NCBI GenBank assembly: GCA_045599005.1
Contig: JAZRVF010000005.1
Coordinates: 1-64,000 of the forward strand
Direction of reading: 5' to 3'
Source: Treponema_I sp045599005
GTDB lineage: Bacteria; Spirochaetota; Spirochaetia; Treponematales; Treponemataceae
Length of the DNA stretch: 64,000 bases
The notes under the pieces were generated by a model that did not search any database, was not told the origin of the DNA, and saw only the letters and a list, made by a program, of their open reading frames with translations. The position numbers were made by a program, and so were the translations under genes. Positions 24,116 through 32,703 of this stretch are shown here, piece by piece. The first letter of the stretch is position 1. The number at the start of each line of letters is the position of its first letter.

Positions 24116-24649
24116 TTATTTTGATTTGACCCAGTCAAGAATCTGTTTTGCTTTGTCTTTCTCAACTACAAAATGAATGTTCCGTGTAGCGTCTTCATCG
24201 CTGATCATGTGGACTGTCCAGTTTCTGGAAGAAGGCAGGAGACGAAGAAGTTCGGATTTTGTATAGTAATCTGAAAGAATATTGAAGCTTGTTTTATATT
24301 CTTCAATGATATACGGATCATCAATTACAATGCTTGAATTGTCGATTTTTACTTTGTTGAGCCATGTTTCAGAAGTAAAAACATCAGACCTGTCGTAAGC
24401 CACAGCCACAAAAAACTTGTCATGATCCATGAGATGAATAGTAAACGTTGTATAAGTATCAGAATTCTTAAGCACCAATACATAAGCATAATCATCGGAT
24501 TGTTGGAAACGACTGACTCCTGAAATCCAAGTACCCACCGAAGGATCAAAATCCGGGTTATTCGGACTATTAGGACTCGGACATCCAGTCAACGACAACA
24601 GCAGTACCACCATCAGGACTGCTGAACCAATTTTGAAAAACTTTTTCAT
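24116..24649 (-). CDS. Small lipoprotein, paralogue A
   Basis: A 177-residue lipoprotein; AGGAG precedes ATG 24649. Signal peptide with lipobox LTGC (Cys near residue 23), then PSPNSPNNPDFDPSVGTWI. The C-terminal end SSRNWTVHMISDEDATRNIH and the closing helix match the next gene closely, while the middle (about 45-125) is diverged. No known domain recognised. Tandem duplicate of 24817-25353; each copy has its own terminator. Confidence 0.8.
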   Translation of the reverse strand: MKKFFKIGSAVLMVVLLLSLTGCPSPNSPNNPDFDPSVGTWISGVSRFQQSDDYAYVLVLKNSDTYTTFTIHLMDHDKFFVAVAYDRSDVFTSETWLNKVKIDNSSIVIDDPYIIEEYKTSFNILSDYYTKSELLRLLPSSRNWTVHMISDEDATRNIHFVVEKDKAKQILDWVKSK

Positions 24650-24756
24650 TACACGCTCCTTTTTACGTATATTTTTGGAGAAAATAACATAGAAGCATGC
24701 AAAAATCAAGAGAAATGTCTTTTTTTTGTAATTTTTCAGCTTATGTGAAAAAACAG

Positions 24757-24802
24757 AAAAGCCGGCACTACAGCCCAATGTCTGCAAATGCCGGCTTTTT
24801 TT
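24757..24802. terminator. Terminator between the lipoprotein paralogues
   Basis: GCCGGC (24761) and GCCGGC (24790) with flanking A and T runs. On the minus strand it follows the stop of paralogue B. Confidence 0.82.
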
Positions 24803-24816
24803 ATGAAACTCCGGGA

Positions 24817-25353
24817 TTATTGATTCATAATCCATTCACGGACTTTTTCAGCTTTGTCCGCTGGAATTGTAAAATGAATGTTCCGGGTTGCGTCTTTGTC
24901 GCTGATCATATGGACGACCCAATTACCGGAAGAAGGCAACTGGTTTAGAAGCTGGGTTTTTGGAATGTTTTCTTGAGAATAGATTTGGAATCGATTGTTT
25001 ATTTCCTGATTTAATCGAGGCTTGTTTAACAAAAATGTTGAACTCTCAATTCTTGCTTCGCTGAACCATGTCTCAGAGGCAAAAGCATCAGTTCTTTTGT
25101 AAATTACTTCCGCAAAAAATTTAGAACCATAACAAGAAAAAATCAGGCTCGTATAGGTATCAGAATCCTTTATCACATGTACAAATATAGAATCATCCAC
25201 TACATTGGGGTCTGGAGTTTCTCCTGTAATCCAAGTACCCACTGAAGGATCAAATTCCGGGTTATTCGGACTATTAGGACTCGGACATCCAGCCAACGAC
25301 AGCAACAGTACCACCATCAGGACTGCTGAACCAATTATGGAAAGTTTTTTCAT
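24817..25353 (-). CDS. Small lipoprotein, paralogue B
   Basis: A 178-residue lipoprotein; AGGAG precedes ATG 25353. Lipobox LAGC near residue 23, followed by PSPNSPNNPEFDPSVGTWI, almost identical to paralogue A, as is the DNA from the ribosome site through codon 40. The C-terminal SSGNWVVHMISDKDATRNIH is also conserved. The middle has drifted strongly. The 5' identity with a diverged centre suggests recent duplication with gene conversion at the ends, or selection for variation in the exposed part. Function unknown. Confidence 0.8.
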   Translation of the reverse strand: MKKLSIIGSAVLMVVLLLSLAGCPSPNSPNNPEFDPSVGTWITGETPDPNVVDDSIFVHVIKDSDTYTSLIFSCYGSKFFAEVIYKRTDAFASETWFSEARIESSTFLLNKPRLNQEINNRFQIYSQENIPKTQLLNQLPSSGNWVVHMISDKDATRNIHFTIPADKAEKVREWIMNQ

Positions 25354-25512
25354 TACACACTCCTTTTACGTATATTTGCAAAGAAATTACAATAAAAGCA
25401 TGTTAAAAGCAATAGAAAAAATCCGATAGGGCAGAAGCTGTTACACCGGCGGTTTTGAGGGCCTTAACCACCGGATGCACTGAAATCTGGAGACAGTCTT
25501 AACTGCCGCGTT

Positions 25513-26229
25513 TTACCAGGGGTAAGCTTCGCCTTCGTAAGTCAGGAAAACATCGCCTGTCTTGTTGTCGCGGCACTTCTCAAACAGTTTCCGCAGAATC
25601 TCCGCACTGTCGTAAGAGGCAAAAGGTGCCTCCTCGTTGCCCGGGTTTGTCCGAATCCAGCCCGGATGAAAACACATGATGTTCAGTTTAGGTTTGTCCT
25701 TGAAAGCGTTGTGAAGAATCATGGTGGCCATGTTCAGTGCTGCTTTTGCCATACCGTAATCAATCAGGTTTGTCCGGTAACATCTGCCGATACTTCCCGC
25801 TTCCGACGAAATGTTCGCAATGAAAGCGGTCTGGCTGCTCTTTTCCAGCAGCGGCATCAGTGCTTTTATTACCCGCATGGGGCCTACTGCATCAACATCA
25901 ACAACTTTTGCGATGTAATCAAGATTCGCATCCATAAACTCTTTTCCGCAGTCGGGAGAAGTTGTGACCGCATTGTTGATCACAAGATCAATGCATGGAA
26001 CAAGTTTCGCAGTCTCTGCTGCCGCTTTTTCCACTGATTCCGTGCTGCCGATGTCCATGACAAGGGTGAACAGTGTCTCCGGATAGCTGGCTTTAAGTTT
26101 TTCCAAAGCTTCGGAAGGCTTGCGGACGGTTGCGATAACCACATCGCCCTGTTCCAGGTATCTTTTCACAAAATTGAACCCTAATGCCTGTTCTCTTCCT
26201 GTTCCGGTGATGAAAACGTTCTGACTCAT
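25513..26229 (-). CDS. Short-chain dehydrogenase/reductase
   Basis: A 238-residue Rossmann-fold NAD(P)-dependent oxidoreductase. Glycine motif TGTGREQALG at 8-17, NNA motif near 87, catalytic Ser in ANISSEAGS near 140, YGMAK (Tyr and Lys) near 157-161. AGGAG lies before ATG 26229. Substrate unknown; the pattern is of the broad 'classical' SDR group. It follows the GlcG/HbpS-like gene on the same strand, but the repeat element separates them. Confidence 0.9.
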   Translation of the reverse strand: MSQNVFITGTGREQALGFNFVKRYLEQGDVVIATVRKPSEALEKLKASYPETLFTLVMDIGSTESVEKAAAETAKLVPCIDLVINNAVTTSPDCGKEFMDANLDYIAKVVDVDAVGPMRVIKALMPLLEKSSQTAFIANISSEAGSIGRCYRTNLIDYGMAKAALNMATMILHNAFKDKPKLNIMCFHPGWIRTNPGNEEAPFASYDSAEILRKLFEKCRDNKTGDVFLTYEGEAYPW

Positions 26230-26302
26230 AAAATACTCCTGCTGTTAACGATTATTTTTTTCGATAATACCCATCACGGACAAAATGAAAATTTTATATA
26301 TA

Positions 26303-26426
26303 AAAAATACTTCCAGTCAGGCAGAGACTGCCAAAACCGCTAGCTAGCGTCGCTACACGCGCAGGTCGGCAATGAAACTACCATTCCGCCCTGCGAGTGT
26401 TTTTGTCAATCCCTGCCTTCCTTCCC
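26303..26426 (-). repeat. 124-bp intergenic element, copy 2
   Basis: Reverse-strand copy of 13782-13905. Hairpin arms here are CGCAGGGCGG and CCGACCTGCG: the fifth pair changed from A-T to G-C on both sides. It begins downstream of the stop of the minus-strand gene at 26475, the same relation to its upstream gene as copy 1. Weaker similarity continues to about 26476. Confidence 0.85.
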
Positions 26427-26474
26427 AATATTTACTATAAAAACTTGTTTACTGTCCGAGACGGGATATTTCCG

Positions 26475-26891
26475 TTATTTTTCCATCAATTCCTTGAAAA
26501 ATTGAATTCCATATCTGGATACTTCCAGGTCTTCTTCCGATGTGGCGCCGCTGAATGCAAATGCCAGTCTGCAGCCCTTGTATTCACCATAAGCACCGCC
26601 CACATAACCCAGTTCGCCGGTCATTCTTTCAATATCCGGATTTCCGCTGTCCGCCTCTGTCGCAATCACCTCAGCGGCCTTTGACCAGGCGATGGCAACC
26701 AGATTCCAGCCTTTGTCAGCATCTTTAAAATATGGATGGCCGACAACTTTCATCTCTCCAATCCAATCAACAGTTTCTGAAGCATCAAGAAAACATGCGA
26801 CAGCAACACCGTTGATCTTCATTTCTTCCGCTTTCTTTTTCATTTCTCCGAGAGTGACAAGCAGTTTTTCCCGGACAGTTTTCTCTTCCAT
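26475..26891 (-). CDS. GlcG/HbpS-like small protein
   Basis: A 138-residue cytoplasmic protein; AGGAGA eight bases before ATG 26891 rejects the longer frame. It has the GlcG/HbpS (heme-degrading, DUF336) arrangement: N-terminal helix KAEEMKINGVAVACFLD, central helix AIAWSKAAEVIATEADSGNP, a Gly-rich YVGGAYGEYKGC strand pair and a closing SEEDLEVSRYGIQFF helix. Members bind heme or cobalamin or have unknown roles. The assignment rests on pattern only; the family diverges widely. Confidence 0.6.
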   Translation of the reverse strand: MEEKTVREKLLVTLGEMKKKAEEMKINGVAVACFLDASETVDWIGEMKVVGHPYFKDADKGWNLVAIAWSKAAEVIATEADSGNPDIERMTGELGYVGGAYGEYKGCRLAFAFSGATSEEDLEVSRYGIQFFKELMEK

Positions 26892-27134
26892 GGCAGTCTC
26901 CTGTATAAAAATCCTTTCAAGTTGCAAAGTCAGTGTGCAGTTCTTTCAGTGTAACTTGGAATTTCTGCAAAAGAAACAGAAAAACATCAGAACTGAAAAA
27001 ATCATACCTGATTTATCCTGCAAAGGATGTGACGCCCGCGGTCATCCTTTTCTGAAAAAATTCCACGTTTATTTTTCCCGAAAATCAGGCGATAATAAAT
27101 CACTGATTAAAACTGCAAGTTGACAGAGGTTGTT

Positions 27135-28259
27135 ATGAATTACAGAGAATTCGGTAAGACAGGTGAAAAAATTTCTGCGCTGGGCTTTGGCTGCATGCGC
27201 CTTCCTGAATACGAGAAAGACGGAAAAATGTTCGTGGATCTGGATAAATCCGACGAAATGATTAAAACCGCTTATGAGAAAGGTGTGAATTATTTTGATA
27301 CGGCTCCATATTACTGCAATAAAAACAGTGAGGCTGCCGTTGGACACGGTGTAAAAAACTTCCGTGACAAAATCCTTCTTTCCTCAAAATTTCCTGGAGA
27401 AATCAAGAAAGCAGGTTTCAGAAAGCAGCTTGAATCAACGCTGACGAATCTTGGAACTGATTATCTGGATTTCTATCACTTCTGGGGAATCAACAGAAAG
27501 TATTTTGATGAGGAGATTATCGGACAGGATCTTCTTGCAGATGCTCAGAAATTCAAGGAAGAGGGGCTGATCCGTCATATTTCTTTTTCTTTCCATGATG
27601 AGCCTTCTGCAATAAAACACATTATTGACGGTGCGGAAAAATACGGAATCCCCATGGAAAGCATGCTTGTCCAGTATAACCTTCTTGACCGCAGCAACGA
27701 AGAGATGCTTGCCTATGCGCATTCCAAAGGACTGGGAACTGTGGCAATGGGACCGGTCGGCGGCGGCCGTCTTTCTGCTCCTACTGAGCTTTATTCAAAA
27801 CTGACAGGTAAAGCTTCTCTGCCTACCTATGCACTGGCTTTCAAGTTCTGTCTCGGTAATCCTACATTAAGCTGTGCGCTTTCAGGAATGCAGACTCTGG
27901 ACATGGTGGCCCAGAACTGTGAGCTTGCCTCAAACGATTCCGCTTTCTCAAAGGAAGAGTGGGAAGAGCTTGGTGCGGCCATGGAAAAACTGAACAAGTT
28001 CAGCGAACTGTACTGCACAGGATGCAAATACTGTCAGCCCTGTCCTGTGGGCATTGAAATTCCCAAGATTTTCAACATGTTCACTTACCACAATGTCTAT
28101 GACTTGAAAGACCATGCAAAATCAATGTTCAAAAACTATGTGGAAAAAGGTGGAAAACTCAGCGATGCCTGTCTGAACTGCGGCATGTGCGAAAGAAAAT
28201 GTCCCCAGCATCTTGAGATCCGTAACGAACTTAAGAAAGTTGAGGCACTTTTCAAATAA
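27135..28259 (+). CDS. Aldo/keto reductase with C-terminal [4Fe-4S] ferredoxin domain
   Basis: A 374-residue protein; GAGG five bases before ATG 27135. Residues 1-280 form the aldo/keto reductase barrel: GFGCMRLPE, then YFDTAPYY with the active-site Asp/Tyr pair near 50-56. The end carries two ferredoxin clusters, CTGCKYCQPCPVGIEIP near 293-309 and CLNCGMCERKCPQ near 347-360. This fusion is common in anaerobes, where it links a carbonyl substrate to ferredoxin-level electrons. Single gene. Confidence 0.93.
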   Translation: MNYREFGKTGEKISALGFGCMRLPEYEKDGKMFVDLDKSDEMIKTAYEKGVNYFDTAPYYCNKNSEAAVGHGVKNFRDKILLSSKFPGEIKKAGFRKQLESTLTNLGTDYLDFYHFWGINRKYFDEEIIGQDLLADAQKFKEEGLIRHISFSFHDEPSAIKHIIDGAEKYGIPMESMLVQYNLLDRSNEEMLAYAHSKGLGTVAMGPVGGGRLSAPTELYSKLTGKASLPTYALAFKFCLGNPTLSCALSGMQTLDMVAQNCELASNDSAFSKEEWEELGAAMEKLNKFSELYCTGCKYCQPCPVGIEIPKIFNMFTYHNVYDLKDHAKSMFKNYVEKGGKLSDACLNCGMCERKCPQHLEIRNELKKVEALFK

Positions 28260-28337
28260 CTTGTCCGTTTCTGCACGCTGGAAATGCAAAACTTTGTCAT
28301 GGGCCGGCTCGCCAAGCGTGGCCCAGAGCGCGTGCTT

Positions 28338-28382
28338 TGTCATGTTGAGCGGAATGAACGAAGTGAATGAAGTTGAAACGAT
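28338..28382 (+). repeat. Dispersed TGTCAT...GAGCG repeat
   Basis: TGTCATGTTGAGCGGAATGA onward to GAAGTTGAAACG, with an internal GAACGAAGTGAATGAA run. The 28260-28547 interval holds this and the next copy and no gene. Confidence 0.8.
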
Positions 28383-28446
28383 TGTGGCGCACAAGATTCT
28401 TCGACAAAAAACTTGTTTTTATTGCTCCGGATGACATAGGATAAGT

Positions 28447-28494
28447 TGTCATGTTGAGCGGAATGAGCGTAGCGAATGAAGTCGAAACATCTCT
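28447..28494 (+). repeat. Dispersed TGTCAT...GAGCG repeat, best copy
   Basis: TGTCATGTTGAGCGGAATGA, then GCGTAGCGAATGAAGTCGAA and ACATCTC. This is the fullest member of the family in the window. Confidence 0.82.
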
Positions 28495-28547
28495 TCAAAG
28501 GGAACGATGTCCCTTCGAGGACCTCAGGGATTCCGTTTTGCCGCTGA

Positions 28548-30449
28548 TTACTTTATGTGTCTGTAATCGTTCACTTCATCCCAATTGACCACAAATCCTG
28601 CTCCGTGAGAACAGAATACACTGGATGCAGGATTTGCCAGGTCTGCGTCGGGATTGTACTGCTTTTCTTCAAGAACTTCTTTCTCGTTATGGCACAGGTC
28701 GTAGCCGGACACGGAAAGGCTCAGAGTTCCCTGACCTTTGGAATAAGCCCTTAAATCATTGATGTAGTTTTTCATTGTGGAGACAGGGACTTTTCCCCTC
28801 AGCACTGAAAAACCTTCCCAGCTTTCATCCAGCGAACAGGTGCCGTGCATCTTGTCCATGTCTGTCATGAACCGTCCCACATTGACTTCGGGAATAACCG
28901 CTTCGTAAGAATAGATGGGTTCCAGCAGGACGGATCGGGAATACATCAGCCCGTGACGGATTGCCCTGTAGGTTGACTGGCGGAAGTCTCCGCCTTCAGT
29001 GTGCTTAAGATGGGCCCGCCCTGCAATCACTTCAATCTCAATGTCAGTAATGGGGCTTCCTGTCAGGACACCCAGATGGGTTTTCTCAGCGAGGTGGGTC
29101 AGAATAAGGCGCTGCCAGTTTGTGTCAAGGTCGTCAACACTGATTCTTGAGAGAAACCGCATTCCGCTGCCACGGGGAAGAGGTGTCATGCGCAGATGGA
29201 CTTCTGCGTAATGGCGGAGTGGTTCGTAGTGTCCGACGCCCACAACCGGTTCCAGAATGGTTTCCTTGTAGGCAATGCGGCCTTCCCCGAATTCAATGCT
29301 GATCCTGTATCTGTCCTGAAGAAGCACTTTTATCACCTCTGTCTGAACCTGACCCATAAGCATCACGAAAATCTCATCAGTCTGTTCTGAATAATCAACT
29401 TTTATTTCAGGCAGTTCTTCCTCAAGTTCCCTGAGGATATGCAGCATCCTCGTAACATCAAGGCCTTCCGGAATAATCACTGAATAGATCAGAGCCGGTT
29501 CCAGCTGATAATTTTCCACACCTTCGGCGGATCCGTAAGCTTTTCCTGCGAAACTCAGTCTCGGCCCTGTAACTGTACAGATTTCTCCGGCCGCAACTTC
29601 TTTAACCTGTTCAAATTTGTCCCCGGAATAAACCCGGATTTCGTTTATCTTTTCCTCATCAAGGAATTCTTTAACTTTAAGCACTCCACCGGTAACTTTC
29701 AGATGAGTAAGGCGGTTGTTCTGCTTATCTTTCGAGATTTTGTAAACTTTGCAGCCGAAATCAGCTTCGTATTGAGGAATGGGAAAAAATCTGTCAAGAA
29801 TTTCCAGAAGTCCGTCAATGCCTTCCAGTTTCAATGCAGAGCCGAAAACGCAGGGAAAAAGTTTCCGGGAAGAAATCAGTCTTGAGATGTCCTGTTCATC
29901 GGGAGAAGCACCGTTCAGGTATTTTTCCATCAGGGCATCATCAAGAGCAGAAACCTGTTCGTCAAAATCCGGGGAAAATGCAGAATCTTTTGAGAAATCT
30001 ACGACGCCCTGACCGAAACCTTTCTGCAGCTTTGCAAGAAGCCGGTCTCTGTCAGTGTCGGGCATGTCCATCTTGTTCACGAAGATCAGAGTGGGGATCC
30101 GGTACTGCTGCAGCAGAGACCACAGAGTTTTTGTATGGCTCTGGATTCCGTCGGAGGCGCTGATCAGAAGAATGGCGGCGTCAAGAACTGATAGAGTCCG
30201 TTCCATTTCCGCACCGAAATCCACATGGCCGGGTGTGTCAATCAAAGTGATTCTGTCAGAAAGATTTGCCTGTTTGGAGAAAATCGTGATTCCCCGCTGG
30301 CGCTCAATAAAGTTGCTGTCAAGGAATGCGTTTTTTGAATCAACTCTTCCCAGGCTCCGGATTGCTCCTGTCTTATAAAGCAGTGCTTCTGAAAGAGTTG
30401 TTTTCCCTGCGTCAACGTGAGCCAGAATTCCTGTAATCAGTTTTGCCAT
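28548..30449 (-). CDS. Tet(M)/EF-G-like ribosome-associated GTPase
   Basis: A 633-residue translational GTPase. G1 AHVDAGKTT (10-18), switch region ERQRGITI near 49, G3 DTPGH near 71, G4 NKMD near 125. Domain order and length match ribosomal protection proteins of the Tet(M)/Tet(O) group. However, the domain IV tip motif YSPVSTP of true tetracycline resistance proteins is replaced by a YSRSVLLEP sequence, and the C-terminal tail (NPASSVFCSHGAGFVV) is that of an uncharacterised EF-G-like subgroup. It is probably a stationary or stress translation factor rather than a proven resistance gene. Third in a minus-strand group with 30462-30833 and the ABC exporter. Confidence 0.85.
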   Translation of the reverse strand: MAKLITGILAHVDAGKTTLSEALLYKTGAIRSLGRVDSKNAFLDSNFIERQRGITIFSKQANLSDRITLIDTPGHVDFGAEMERTLSVLDAAILLISASDGIQSHTKTLWSLLQQYRIPTLIFVNKMDMPDTDRDRLLAKLQKGFGQGVVDFSKDSAFSPDFDEQVSALDDALMEKYLNGASPDEQDISRLISSRKLFPCVFGSALKLEGIDGLLEILDRFFPIPQYEADFGCKVYKISKDKQNNRLTHLKVTGGVLKVKEFLDEEKINEIRVYSGDKFEQVKEVAAGEICTVTGPRLSFAGKAYGSAEGVENYQLEPALIYSVIIPEGLDVTRMLHILRELEEELPEIKVDYSEQTDEIFVMLMGQVQTEVIKVLLQDRYRISIEFGEGRIAYKETILEPVVGVGHYEPLRHYAEVHLRMTPLPRGSGMRFLSRISVDDLDTNWQRLILTHLAEKTHLGVLTGSPITDIEIEVIAGRAHLKHTEGGDFRQSTYRAIRHGLMYSRSVLLEPIYSYEAVIPEVNVGRFMTDMDKMHGTCSLDESWEGFSVLRGKVPVSTMKNYINDLRAYSKGQGTLSLSVSGYDLCHNEKEVLEEKQYNPDADLANPASSVFCSHGAGFVVNWDEVNDYRHIK

Positions 30450-30461
30450 AGTTTTTGTGAT

Positions 30462-30833
30462 CTATTCACCGGTCTCTTCATCCGGTTCGTCATCGCTGCT
30501 GTCTTCTATTGCTTCCGGTGTCTCTTCTTCATCTTCCCCGTTTTCAGAATCTGCGTTTTCCAGAGATGCCTTCTGTTCAGCAAGGGAGCTGATCTCGTCT
30601 GAAAGTTTTTTGATCACTCTGTAATCATTGATCAGAATACCGATACAGAGGACAATCATCAGACCCATTATAAGGAAGAACCACCAGGGAGTTCCGTCCT
30701 GCTGAGTCACAGACTGATAAACATAATAACAGAGCACAAAAAGCACGATGAGGCAGAGATTTTTGCTCTGCTCCATGCTTTTTTTCTTCGGAAACAATGA
30801 ATCCATGCTTTCTTGTATTTCTGAGATAGTCAT
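30462..30833 (-). CDS. Small membrane protein with acidic tail
   Basis: A 123-residue protein with two hydrophobic segments (about 24-42 and 50-70), a short helical region (VIKKLSDEISSLAEQKASLE) and a strongly acidic, low-complexity C-terminus. No recognised family. A TATACT box six bases before ATG 30833 suggests its own leaderless message, read on into the GTPase gene 12 bases downstream. Confidence 0.65.
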   Translation of the reverse strand: MTISEIQESMDSLFPKKKSMEQSKNLCLIVLFVLCYYVYQSVTQQDGTPWWFFLIMGLMIVLCIGILINDYRVIKKLSDEISSLAEQKASLENADSENGEDEEETPEAIEDSSDDEPDEETGE

Positions 30834-30839
30834 AATGAA

Positions 30840-30845
30840 AGTATA
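30840..30845 (-). promoter_or_regulatory. -10 box of small membrane protein gene, leaderless
   Basis: TATACT six bases before ATG 30833; no clear -35 and no Shine-Dalgarno. Confidence 0.5.
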
Positions 30846-30865
30846 CAGGTCCTTGTGTTTTTCGG

Positions 30866-32668
30866 CTAGGACTGCGTGCCCCGGGAATCAGTCTCCTCAG
30901 GACTGATGTTCTGTTCAAACTGAGTATGATAAAGTCCGGCGTAAATTCCGTTTTTCTGCATCAGTTCACTGTGAGTTCCGCATTCAGCGATGCCTTCTCC
31001 GCTGATTACCGCAATGCAGTCCGCGTTTCTGATTGTGGAAAGCCTGTGTGCAATGATAATTGATGTGCGTCCCTTGGAAAGTTCGTCAAAAGATCGCTGG
31101 ATACGCTGTTCTGTTGCTGTGTCCAGGGCACTGGTCGCTTCGTCCAGGATAAGGATCGGTGGATTCTTCAGGAAAGTCCGTGCGATTGAGACCCGCTGTT
31201 TCTGTCCGCCGGAAAGACGCAGACCTCGTTCACCGACAATTGTGTCATATCCGTTGGGCATTTTGAGAATGTCTTCGTGGATTTCTGCCCGTCTTGCGGC
31301 TTCCTCAATCTCTTCCTGTGTGGCATTAATGTTTCCGTATGCAATGTTGTCGCGGATTGTGCCGGCAAACAGGAAAACATCCTGCTGTACCAGACCGATC
31401 TGCTTTCTGAGTGAGGAAACTGTGTAGTCCCGGATGTCAGTTCCGTCAACCAGAATCTGACCTTCTGAAAGTTCGTAGAACCGTGGCAACAGATGGCAGA
31501 AAGTTGTTTTACCGGCGCCGGAAGGACCCACAAGTGCCAGCGTTTTTCCGCGTTCAACCGAAAGACTTACGTTTTTAAGGACAGGAACATTGTTGGAGTA
31601 GGCAAAACTCACATTACGGTACTCAATGTTTCCCTGTGCCTTCTGAAGTTCCGCTGCTCCCTCTTTCTGCACTGTTTCCTCATGTGTGCGCATTATCTCA
31701 AGGAATCTGGTGAATCCTGCCATTCCGGTTGTATATTGCTCCACAAAGTTTGAAAGACGGCGGATTGGCTGACTGAAAGATGCGACAAAAAGATTTGCGG
31801 CAACAAGGTCTGCAATTGTCATCTTTTCCTTCATGATGAACCAGCCGCCGACAGCAATCACAGCCACATTTAGAAAGTTGATCTGAAAATCAATCTTCAC
31901 GTGGAATCCTGCCATGGCATGATAGAACTTTTTCTTTGCGGTCCGGAAAGCCTTGTTACCTTCCTCAAACTTTTCTTCCTCAAAAGCTTCGTTTGTAAAG
32001 GCTTTTGTAACCCGTGAACCGGAAATGCTTGATTCCAGAGCCGCATTGATGTCAGAAGTTTTCTCTTTTACGGAACGGGATGTGTCATTCAAGGATTTAC
32101 GGCTTAATGCAGTGCGTAAAACCATCAGCGGAAGAAAGGCAAAGATGATCAGCGCAAGTTCCCAGCGGATTGTGAGCATCATCGCGAAAGATCCCAGCAG
32201 AGTCAGAAGGGATATAATCACGTCTTCCGGACCGTGGTGCGCAAGTTCTGTAACTTCAAAAAGGTCCGTTGTGACTCTGGACATGATGTGGCCGGTCCGG
32301 TGTCTGTCAAAGAAAGGAAAGCCCTGCCGCTCGATGTGATGAAAAAGATCCCGGCGCATATCCGCTTCCACATGAGTTCCGAAGACGTGGCCCCAGTAAG
32401 TTATGAAATAATTGAACAGAGAGCGCAGAATGTACATTACAAGCATCGCTGCAATCATCAGAACGAAGGGGCGTATTTCCATCGCGGGAATAATTGTGTT
32501 CAGCGTGTAGCGGCTCATCATAGGAAAAGCAATGTCACAGGCTGCAACAAGAAGAGCGCAGATCAGGTCGCCTGAAAAAAGGGCCATGTGCGGGGCGTAA
32601 TAAGAAAGAAAAACTTTGATGGCCGGTCTGTCAAAAAAATGAGGATTGTCTTGAGGTCTGGATTTCAT
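30866..32668 (-). CDS. ABC exporter, fused membrane and ATPase domains (MsbA/MDR type)
   Basis: A 600-residue half-transporter. Six membrane segments in 25-320, then an ATPase domain: Walker A GPSGAGKTT near 378, signature LSGGQKQR near 480, Walker B ILILDEATSALD near 500, H-loop AHRLS near 535. Homodimers of this type export lipids, drugs or peptides; the substrate is not evident. TATACT ends six bases before ATG 32668, with no ribosome site, so it is probably leaderless; the promoter lies in the end of the PrsW-like gene. Confidence 0.95.
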   Translation of the reverse strand: MKSRPQDNPHFFDRPAIKVFLSYYAPHMALFSGDLICALLVAACDIAFPMMSRYTLNTIIPAMEIRPFVLMIAAMLVMYILRSLFNYFITYWGHVFGTHVEADMRRDLFHHIERQGFPFFDRHRTGHIMSRVTTDLFEVTELAHHGPEDVIISLLTLLGSFAMMLTIRWELALIIFAFLPLMVLRTALSRKSLNDTSRSVKEKTSDINAALESSISGSRVTKAFTNEAFEEEKFEEGNKAFRTAKKKFYHAMAGFHVKIDFQINFLNVAVIAVGGWFIMKEKMTIADLVAANLFVASFSQPIRRLSNFVEQYTTGMAGFTRFLEIMRTHEETVQKEGAAELQKAQGNIEYRNVSFAYSNNVPVLKNVSLSVERGKTLALVGPSGAGKTTFCHLLPRFYELSEGQILVDGTDIRDYTVSSLRKQIGLVQQDVFLFAGTIRDNIAYGNINATQEEIEEAARRAEIHEDILKMPNGYDTIVGERGLRLSGGQKQRVSIARTFLKNPPILILDEATSALDTATEQRIQRSFDELSKGRTSIIIAHRLSTIRNADCIAVISGEGIAECGTHSELMQKNGIYAGLYHTQFEQNISPEETDSRGTQS

Positions 32669-32674
32669 CTGTCC

Positions 32675-32703
32675 AGTATAACAAAAAAACTTAACGGGTG
32701 GAA
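32675..32703 (-). promoter_or_regulatory. Promoter of ABC exporter, leaderless
   Basis: Weak TTCCAC (32698-32703), 17 bases, TATACT (32675-32680), six bases to ATG 32668. It overlaps the 3' end of the preceding gene. Confidence 0.55.

Noticed and set aside
28548..30449. Calling this GTPase a tetracycline resistance gene
   Set aside because: The diagnostic domain IV motif is absent; only the family-level similarity is supported.
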